Shown in pieces: positions 1 through 5,045 of a stretch of DNA of 5,045 nt. The stretch is from a bacterium (GTDB taxonomy: Bacteria; UBP14; UBA6098; B30-G16). Each line of letters opens with the position of its first letter. Position 1 is the stretch's first letter. A program made the position numbers and the translations under genes. A model generated the notes under the pieces. That model saw only the letters and a program-made list of their open reading frames with translations. It searched no databases and was not told the DNA's origin. The stretch covers positions 1 to 5,045 of the forward strand of contig QNEG01000150.1 in the NCBI GenBank assembly GCA_003645115.1, read 5' to 3'.

Positions 1-11
1 AATTTCTGCAT
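1..11 (-). CDS. Possible start of a divergent gene leaving the left edge (partial, very tentative)
   Basis: On the minus strand an ATG at 11-9 is followed by CAG AAA, reading Met-Gln-Lys, before the window ends. A GGAG at 23-20 lies 8 bases upstream of it, a good Shine-Dalgarno spacing. The same frame is open upstream to a TAA at 125-123 and has another ATG at 65-63 preceded by AGGA, so the start could be there instead. Nothing can be said about function. The opposite strand offers a competing reading: plus-strand frames 1 and 3 end in stops at 37-39 and 57-59 and could be the 3' end of an upstream gene. The call rests only on the ribosome binding site. Confidence 0.22.
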
Positions 12-92
12 TTTTTCGTCTCCGCAGATATTAAAATAGGTAATACAAATATCAGATGATACCATATTCCTGAAATAATATTGAACAAATCC

Positions 93-121
93 TTGACAAT
101 TCGATGTATTTACTTTTCTTA
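93..121 (+). promoter_or_regulatory. Candidate sigma-70-type promoter for the operon
   Basis: A perfect -35 hexamer TTGACA lies at 93-98. At a 17-base spacing the -10 position reads TTCTTA (116-121), which is a weak match; the surrounding TTAATTAAG offers slightly shifted alternatives at longer spacing. Transcription would begin near 128, leaving a leader of about 30 bases before the ATG at 158. That placement also argues against the in-frame ATG at 104, which would lie within the promoter. Confidence 0.35.
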
Positions 122-148
122 ATTAAGTTATATGGTCGAGAAAACATT

Positions 149-153
149 GGAGG
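149..153 (+). promoter_or_regulatory. Ribosome binding site GGAGG that decides the start of the first gene
   Basis: GGAGG lies 4 bases upstream of the ATG at 158-160. It selects this start over the in-frame ATG at 104, which has no comparable site. A strong Shine-Dalgarno motif is also informative about the host, since most Bacteroidota genes lack one. Confidence 0.75.
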
Positions 154-157
154 AAAA

Positions 158-3100
158 ATGGCGAATATAAATTCTTCATCACCAAAAAAGAATGTAGAAT
201 TAGTATGTCCACAGATATCGAGTTGGCCCCTTATCCGCGACATCGGCGCATTTTTGGTATTTTTGATAACATTGATAATATATAGCAAGACTGCTCAACC
301 TACCGTATCGTTCTGGGATTGCGGTGAGTTCATTTCCTGTTCCTATTTACTGGCTGTTCCTCATCCGCCAGGAGCTCCATTATTCTTGCTGCTGGGAAGA
401 TTATTTTCATTATTACCACTAGGAGTAGAAATCGCTCATAAAATCAACTGGATGTCATCACTGTTCAATGCTCTCACTATCGGAATGATATTTCTAATTC
501 TGGCTCGAGTTTTAAATAGATGGTTTGGGCATGTAAAAAATTGGACCGAGGTATTTATCGCCATAGTTGGAGCTGGCGCTGGCGCCTTACTCGCAGGGCT
601 TGGAACCACTTTCTGGAACAATGCAGTGGAGGCAGAGGTCTATGGATTGGCTATGTTCATCACCGCTATTGTGGTATATCTTGCCATACTTTGGAGTGAG
701 CAACATAAGGACCCTCGCTCCGATAGATTTATTATACTTACCGCATTCCTGCTCTATCTGGGTATCGGCGCTCATATGACCACATTGATTATGCTACCAC
801 CATTGTTCTTATTCTACATCATTATGGACAAGGCGAAACGAAAGAATCCAGTATTTTGGTTGACTTGGTTTATATTATTTTTAGTAGCCACCGAGTTTAA
901 TATGTTCGTGGAAAGTTTTATGTGCGCATTGGTGATATTTGCACTCGCCGCAGTAATGACCAATAACAGCAATGGGAAAACTGTATTCTTAGTTATCTCC
1001 GCTTTCTGGGGCATAATACAATTAATTCTTATCACCAAAGGAACTACTATTCCGGGTATATTATTCAAGGAATATGGACTTTCTGGGGAGACACCCAGCA
1101 CATTGACCGCGATAGCCCAGTTAATAATTATAGCAGGAGCATTCTTTATAGTGCTCACCAAGAATTATATCGTCGAATGGAGAAAGGGATTTATCACTAT
1201 TTTACTGGCTACGATTGCATTTGGAATGCATTCATACACTATAATTCGCTCTCGGGCAAATCCATATATCGACGAAAACGACCCTGAAACAATCGAGGAA
1301 TTCCGCGATTATATGGACAGAAAACAATATGGTCAAAGCAGTTTATGGGTAGTAATGCTGACTCGAAAAGGTGCCTGGAGTAGTCAATTCGGCACGCATA
1401 TGCGAATGGGTTTCTGGGGATTTTTCAGAGACCAATGGTCCGACCCTAAACAAATACCACGCAAATTCACATTGAATGGATGGTTATTCTTCATATTGGC
1501 TTATCTGGGAGTAGCTTATGCCGCATATCGCAATCCCAAATGGGGGATATTACTGTTTATGGTGACCCTGATTTCTACTATCGGATTACTGGTCTATCTT
1601 AATTTCTCCGATGGCACCAGAACAATTCATATGGAGGTGCGTGACAGAGATTATTTCTACACCCCTGGATTTATGTTTATGGGCGCACTGATGGGATTAG
1701 GTTTCGCCGCAATTCTATCTTTTATTTATCGTGGGTTTAGGGAAATAGTTTCATTCCTTAACAATATCGGACCGTTTATGTTCTTTATAATAGCTTTCGC
1801 TTCGCTGATTATTATGGGATTGGTCCGCCAGGATATTCCATATTTCCTGGGCACTGCGATAGGTTCATTCATCGCAGGAATACTATGCACTTTCATACGA
1901 TTATCAAAACAGACAGAACAGGGAACCGAAATTAACTTAAACGCAATAAAAAATATAGTAATAGTTATATTGGGATTGATATTTTTAATCACACCATCTA
2001 TTTCACCGGCTACATACTGGTTCGAAAATGACCGTAGCAGAAATTACATTCCCTACGATTATGCTTTCAATATACTGGATTCGGTCGATAAGGACGGAAT
2101 AATATTCACCAATGGCGACAACGACACATTCCCATTGTGGTTCTTGCAAGCAGTTCCAAAGGTGCGAACCGATGTGAAAATTGTAAATCTTTCATTACTC
2201 AATACTCAATGGTATATAAAGCAAATAAAGCGAGATGGAGTTCCTATTAAATTGAACGAGCAACAAATAGATAGACTTCGCGCTTATCGGGATCCCGCTA
2301 CTGGTGAAATAATTCGAGTGCAGGATTTGATGGTTGAACATATAATAAATAGCACTCCGATAAAAACTCGAACAGACTCGGATACTACCGAACCCAGCTA
2401 TTACTTAGACCCGCCAGTATTTTTCGCTGTCACTGTGGCACCGGATAATAAAGTTGGCTATGACCCATATCTGGTGATGGAGGGGTTGGTATATCGAGTA
2501 ACCACCGATAAAGAAAGCCCAAAGGTGGATATTGAAAGGATGAAGTATAACTTATTCGAAAGATATCAATATCGAGGGCTTAAAGATTCCACTATATACA
2601 AGGATGAGAACTCCAAAAAGCTACTTCAAAATTATACTACCGGTTTCATAACTCTCGCTTATGAATATCGTAAGAAAAATGATACTACCGGTGTTATGGA
2701 GACATTGGAGAAAATGGGCGAAGTTATACCATTCGATTGGCGAGCTAATTCGTTTGCGGGAGAATTCTATAGCTGGCTTGGAATGTGGGACAAAGTGGAT
2801 AGTTTATTTGCGGATGCAAAACCACGAATAGCTAATCGGATAGAAAAAGACCCCGATGAAGCACGATTATTCCAGATGTTCTTCGAGATATATTATCGTT
2901 CAGGAAAAATTCAACAGGCTCGAGAAGCTATGAAAGCTGGATTGGAAACATTCCCCGATGATAGACAATTATTCCAAGCATATATCGGTTTCCTGTATAA
3001 AATTCGAGACAAGGAAGCATTGGTCAAGAACTTAGAGATATGGACTACAAAACACCCCGATGACAAGCAATATGTGGACTTCTATAATCAAGTAAGGCAG

Positions 3101-3211
3101 GGAGCACTGGAACAAATGTGGAAACCACGGGTAGAGGAAACTCTGCCCGCTACTACCGATATAAAACCAAAAACCAGTAGTCCAGCTCAAAGCGATGTTA
3201 TAATAAGGTGA
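158..3211 (+). CDS. DUF2723 (TMEM260-like, GT-C fold) membrane glycosyltransferase with C-terminal helical repeat region
   Basis: A 1017-residue inner-membrane protein of the DUF2723 family, related to eukaryotic TMEM260, an O-mannosyltransferase. Such GT-C enzymes use lipid-linked sugars on the extracytoplasmic side; the bacterial substrate here is unknown. After TM1 (about 27-46) comes the family hallmark FWDCGEF (52-58) and HPPGAP (69-74). D54 and E57 in this first external loop are the likely catalytic acids by analogy with GT-C enzymes (inference). EAEVY (158-162) and RDRDYFY (495-501) are further family-like motifs. I count roughly 15-17 hydrophobic segments up to about residue 620. A soluble part follows, with NGDNDTFPLW at 652-661, then a TPR-like helical region from about 823 to 1000 and a Thr/Ser/Pro/Lys-rich tail. 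The start at 158 is chosen for its GGAGG; the ATG at 104 would add 18 residues. It is the first gene of the operon, and its TGA shares one base with the dapF ATG. No frameshift is seen. Confidence 0.9.
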   Translation: MANINSSSPKKNVELVCPQISSWPLIRDIGAFLVFLITLIIYSKTAQPTVSFWDCGEFISCSYLLAVPHPPGAPLFLLLGRLFSLLPLGVEIAHKINWMSSLFNALTIGMIFLILARVLNRWFGHVKNWTEVFIAIVGAGAGALLAGLGTTFWNNAVEAEVYGLAMFITAIVVYLAILWSEQHKDPRSDRFIILTAFLLYLGIGAHMTTLIMLPPLFLFYIIMDKAKRKNPVFWLTWFILFLVATEFNMFVESFMCALVIFALAAVMTNNSNGKTVFLVISAFWGIIQLILITKGTTIPGILFKEYGLSGETPSTLTAIAQLIIIAGAFFIVLTKNYIVEWRKGFITILLATIAFGMHSYTIIRSRANPYIDENDPETIEEFRDYMDRKQYGQSSLWVVMLTRKGAWSSQFGTHMRMGFWGFFRDQWSDPKQIPRKFTLNGWLFFILAYLGVAYAAYRNPKWGILLFMVTLISTIGLLVYLNFSDGTRTIHMEVRDRDYFYTPGFMFMGALMGLGFAAILSFIYRGFREIVSFLNNIGPFMFFIIAFASLIIMGLVRQDIPYFLGTAIGSFIAGILCTFIRLSKQTEQGTEINLNAIKNIVIVILGLIFLITPSISPATYWFENDRSRNYIPYDYAFNILDSVDKDGIIFTNGDNDTFPLWFLQAVPKVRTDVKIVNLSLLNTQWYIKQIKRDGVPIKLNEQQIDRLRAYRDPATGEIIRVQDLMVEHIINSTPIKTRTDSDTTEPSYYLDPPVFFAVTVAPDNKVGYDPYLVMEGLVYRVTTDKESPKVDIERMKYNLFERYQYRGLKDSTIYKDENSKKLLQNYTTGFITLAYEYRKKNDTTGVMETLEKMGEVIPFDWRANSFAGEFYSWLGMWDKVDSLFADAKPRIANRIEKDPDEARLFQMFFEIYYRSGKIQQAREAMKAGLETFPDDRQLFQAYIGFLYKIRDKEALVKNLEIWTTKHPDDKQYVDFYNQVRQGALEQMWKPRVEETLPATTDIKPKTSSPAQSDVIIR

Positions 3212-4038
3212 TGTTAGTTGAATTTATCAAAATTAGTGGTTCTGGCAATGATTTCGTTATATTCGATAACCGCAACAGTATCTTGAGCGATTTCGACCAC
3301 TCAGAATTAGCCAAATTCATTTGCAGGCGTGGAATATCCGTTGGCGCAGATGGAATAATATTGCTGGAAAAATCTGATGATGCGGATGTGCGAATGAATT
3401 ATTTCAATGCCGATGGTTCGTCTGCGGAAATGTGCGGAAATGGTGCACGATGTGTAGCTGCTTTTTTTGCAGCACTGACCGGAAACAATTCTCCGCGAAT
3501 TCAAACTGGAGCTGGAATAATTCGAACCGAAGTGAACAACGATATCGTTACCGTGCAAATGCCAGTCGGAAAACTCATTCAGGCGAATATAGAATTGCTA
3601 ATCGATGAATTACCGATGCTATTCGACTGGTATAATACCGGTGTGCCTCACGCTGTGATTATAGTGGATAGTCTCGATGAAATCCCGGTAGATTTCTGGG
3701 GCAGAGAAATTCGATACAATAATTATTTTCAGCCCGATGGAACCAATGTCGATTTTGTCCATATTATCGATGAACACAATATCGCTATCCGAACTTATGA
3801 ACGCGGAGTGGAAGGCGAGACATTATCCTGCGGGACTGGCGCAGTGGCATCGGCTATTTCTGCTGCCAGAAAGAAATTGGCAAAAAGCCCCGTTTCAGTG
3901 AAAGTTGCGCTACCAGATATTTTAACCGTGAATTTCGATATAACTGAACACGGTTCTGCTGATAATATATGGTTTTCTGGAAAAGTAATATATTCATTTA
4001 AAGGAGAAATAGAATTGCCCGATAATTTTTCATTATGA
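3211..4038 (+). CDS. dapF: Diaminopimelate epimerase
   Basis: This cytoplasmic, cofactor-independent racemase converts LL-diaminopimelate to meso-diaminopimelate, the precursor of lysine and of DAP-type peptidoglycan. The 275 residues match the usual family length. Both halves of the pseudo-symmetric fold are visible: the opening GSGNDF (10-15), GADG (45-48), NADGSSAEMCGNGARC (66-81) with catalytic Cys75, GVPH (144-147), DGTNVDF (176-182), YERGVEGET (196-204) and CGTGA (207-211) with catalytic Cys207. Both cysteines of the thiol pair are present, so the enzyme should be active. The ATG at 3211 overlaps the preceding stop as TGATG. A GTG at 3208 directly before it would add one residue and cannot be excluded. 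AAGG at 3205-3208 is very close to the start, so translation probably depends on coupling to the upstream gene. Its stop overlaps the next start. Confidence 0.96.
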   Translation: MLVEFIKISGSGNDFVIFDNRNSILSDFDHSELAKFICRRGISVGADGIILLEKSDDADVRMNYFNADGSSAEMCGNGARCVAAFFAALTGNNSPRIQTGAGIIRTEVNNDIVTVQMPVGKLIQANIELLIDELPMLFDWYNTGVPHAVIIVDSLDEIPVDFWGREIRYNNYFQPDGTNVDFVHIIDEHNIAIRTYERGVEGETLSCGTGAVASAISAARKKLAKSPVSVKVALPDILTVNFDITEHGSADNIWFSGKVIYSFKGEIELPDNFSL

Positions 4039-4622
4039 CATTCCATAAGATGAAAATGATAATGGTTCTATTTTCGATAGTTTCATATTGCTGGGGTGAT
4101 GAAATCACTCCCGATGCAATTTTTGAACACCTCGCTGAATTCGGCGAATTAGCCTGCTCGTTAGATATAAGGGAACAAACTTTGCTGGATACTTTTTCCT
4201 ATACGGGATTTTTAGCGCTTCGCCCAGATAAATTTTACGCGCATCTAGGTGGGGATTATTATCTTCAAACCGATACCGCCGAGATATTGAGCTGGACAGA
4301 TGGCTCCGATGCCATCCCCATACCGGGTTTACCATTTTTCGATTTATCCAGATTATATCAGGAGCTAACTAAACGATTTAGTCTTCGAGCAGAAAAAAAT
4401 ACATCGGGATATTGTATAATCGGGAATAGCTCCGATACTGCACAAACTGTGAAACACTGGGAATTCTGCACCGATAAAGAATATGTTCCCATTAAATTAG
4501 AGATATTATATTATCAGGGTAATAAAGTTGGTATATCTTTTTATTCCATTGGTCTCGATGATAATGCTAATCTTGCCGATTCGATATTCACATTACCCGA
4601 TGGAGTTCGAACAATTCGTTAA
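4035..4622 (+). CDS. LolA-like periplasmic protein (outer-membrane lipoprotein carrier fold), divergent
   Basis: This is a 195-residue exported protein. A short signal peptide is visible: a basic start (H4, K5, K7), a hydrophobic core at 8-18 and a plausible signal peptidase I site after G21. Cys19 is preceded by Tyr, so it is a poor lipobox. The mature part resembles the LolA/LolB-type half-barrel: YTGFLALRPDKFY (56-68) matches the usual 'G...kRPnkFr' strand, IPIPGLPF (94-101) follows, and FTLPDGVRTIR (185-195) fits the 'F..p.Gv.vi' ending. The family carries lipoproteins across the periplasm in diderms. The usual 'sdG..lw.Y.P' segment is not recognisable, so lipoprotein transport is not assured and another lipid or envelope ligand is possible. 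The ATG overlaps the dapF stop as ATGA; no good Shine-Dalgarno motif lies at normal distance, favouring coupled translation. An ATG at 4050 (Met6) is an alternative that keeps the signal peptide. Confidence 0.72.
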   Translation: MTFHKMKMIMVLFSIVSYCWGDEITPDAIFEHLAEFGELACSLDIREQTLLDTFSYTGFLALRPDKFYAHLGGDYYLQTDTAEILSWTDGSDAIPIPGLPFFDLSRLYQELTKRFSLRAEKNTSGYCIIGNSSDTAQTVKHWEFCTDKEYVPIKLEILYYQGNKVGISFYSIGLDDNANLADSIFTLPDGVRTIR

Positions 4623-4627
4623 AAAAT

Positions 4628-4661
4628 AAAAAAAGCCAATCTAATATGGACTGGCTTTTTT
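4628..4661. terminator. Bidirectional rho-independent terminator between convergent genes
   Basis: The arms AAAAAAGCCA (4629-4638) and TGGCTTTTTT (4652-4661) are perfect complements. Inside them, after one A-C mismatch, TCT (4640-4642) can pair with GGA (4648-4650), closing a loop of about 5 bases. The T-run serves the plus-strand operon, whose last stop is only a few bases upstream. The A-run, continued by further A bases to 4621, gives a U-tract for the convergent minus-strand gene ending at 4688. The GC core is short (GCCA/TGGC), so efficiency is uncertain. Confidence 0.8.
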
Positions 4662-4687
4662 AGACTAATAATTAGGGAAAAATTTAT

Positions 4688-5044
4688 CTATCTTCCCCCA
4701 CCGATAACAGGGATACTTATTCTGGTAACTTCACTTCCGCTATTATCATACGCTGCAATAGTTATAGATGCCTGAACCGGTTGATTTATATCATAATTAC
4801 TATCGACTTTGATTTCCAACTCCGTGGATTTCTTGCCCTTTATTTTGTTATCATCCAATTCTACTTCCTCGAACACATCCTCTGTAAAATCGACTACTTT
4901 CAATTCGATTTTTTCCTCGGACATATTCTCGATTTTTGCTTCGTATTCCGACTGGAATTTTTCAGCTTTTCCCAAGTTAATAATTGGTGGGTCAGATTTA
5001 ATGCGAATACCCTTGGATGTATCGAACCATTGTGTAGTGTCGAA
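4688..5044 (-). CDS. C-terminal fragment of a hypothetical protein with an Ig-like beta-sandwich domain (partial, runs off right edge)
   Basis: The frame is open from the right edge to a TAG at 4690-4688, giving 118 visible residues with no start. A TTG at 4975-4973 could be taken as a start, but the frame continues upstream through protein-like sequence such as QWFDTSKGIRIKSDPPIINLG, so the true start lies outside the window. From about residue 18 the fragment has the alternating hydrophobic pattern of an Ig-like/ASH or DUF1573-type domain: PPIINLG opens it, YEAKIENMSEEKIELKVVDF gives paired strands, ELEIKVDSN and ASITIAAYDN follow, and ISIPVIG closes it. It is rich in Glu, Asp and Lys and has no Cys in the visible part. 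Such domains are usually exported or surface-associated, but no signal is visible here. It converges on the operon and shares its terminator. Family assignment is tentative; the open frame itself is solid. Confidence 0.7.
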   Translation of the reverse strand, partial: FDTTQWFDTSKGIRIKSDPPIINLGKAEKFQSEYEAKIENMSEEKIELKVVDFTEDVFEEVELDDNKIKGKKSTELEIKVDSNYDINQPVQASITIAAYDNSGSEVTRISIPVIGGGR

Positions 5045-5045
5045 A

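Larger units (their letters stand above)
12..157. promoter_or_regulatory. Upstream flank and leader region of the operon
   Basis: This AT-rich stretch precedes the glycosyltransferase gene and contains its likely promoter and ribosome binding site. If the minus-strand start at 11 (or 65) is real, it is a divergent intergenic region. I see no strong inverted repeat, riboswitch-like fold or terminator in it. Confidence 0.45.

Noticed and set aside
104..157. In-frame ATG at 104 as the start of the glycosyltransferase, adding 18 residues
   Set aside because: It has no ribosome binding site and would lie within the promoter region, whereas the ATG at 158 has GGAGG at good spacing.
52..288. Minus-strand open frame of 78 codons
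   Set aside because: It lies mostly antisense to the well-supported glycosyltransferase and has no recognisable protein character.
567..779. Second plus-strand frame inside the glycosyltransferase
   Set aside because: It is fully contained in a gene whose own frame carries family motifs such as EAEVY over the same bases.
814..1161. Minus-strand open frame of 115 codons inside the glycosyltransferase
   Set aside because: It is antisense to transmembrane coding sequence; its Ile/Asn-rich composition is what a shadow frame would give.
4001..4006. AAGGAG as a ribosome binding site for the LolA-like gene
   Set aside because: It is 28 bases from the ATG at 4035 and farther from the alternative at 4050; a TTG nearer to it is in the dapF frame. 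Probably coincidental.
3795..4046. Minus-strand open frame across the dapF 3' end
   Set aside because: It is antisense to the catalytic Cys207 region of dapF and shows no independent start signal.
4089..4103. Lipobox making the LolA-like protein a lipoprotein via Cys19
   Set aside because: The residue before the cysteine is Tyr and the residues before it do not fit the usual L-(A/S)-(G/A)-C pattern.
4665..4675. Palindrome CTAATAATTAG downstream of the terminator
   Set aside because: It has 5-bp arms that are nearly all A/T, no second copy and no usable loop; expected by chance in AT-rich spacer.

Overview
The window comes from a moderately AT-rich, diderm (Gram-negative-type) bacterium. The evidence for this is a large DUF2723 membrane glycosyltransferase of the kind common in the Bacteroidota/FCB assemblage, a diaminopimelate epimerase for DAP-type peptidoglycan, and a LolA-fold periplasmic protein that implies an outer membrane. 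A clear GGAGG ribosome binding site argues against a typical Bacteroidota host, because that group usually lacks Shine-Dalgarno signals. A candidate or less-sampled FCB-type phylum is a reasonable guess, but the sequence alone does not settle it. Arginine codon CGA is used unusually often in all three complete genes, which suggests they belong to one genome rather than being recently acquired.

Layout. Positions 1-157 are a non-coding or gene-edge flank. It holds a consensus-like -35 box (TTGACA), the GGAGG ribosome binding site of the first gene, and possibly the first codons of a divergent gene leaving the left edge. Positions 158-4622 form one tightly packed plus-strand operon of three genes: the DUF2723 glycosyltransferase (1017 aa), dapF (275 aa) and a LolA-like exported protein (195 aa). 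The two junctions overlap by 1 and 4 bases (TGATG and ATGA), so translational coupling is likely. A hairpin with an A-tract on one side and a T-tract on the other (about 4628-4661) ends the operon. It can also serve the convergent minus-strand gene at 4688-5044, which runs off the right edge and encodes the C-terminal part of a protein with an Ig-like beta-sandwich appearance.

How the genes fit together. All three operon products concern the cell envelope: glycosyl transfer at the inner-membrane periplasmic face, a cytoplasmic step of lysine/peptidoglycan precursor synthesis, and a periplasmic carrier of the lipoprotein-sorting fold. Co-transcription is well supported by the overlaps, but a shared pathway is only inference. 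I found no CRISPR array, tRNA or rRNA, insertion sequence or phage gene, and no convincing sign of a novel defence or mobile system. The points most worth a second look are the unassigned substrate of the glycosyltransferase, the divergent LolA-like protein, and the minus-strand gene whose reading frame is open to the window edge.
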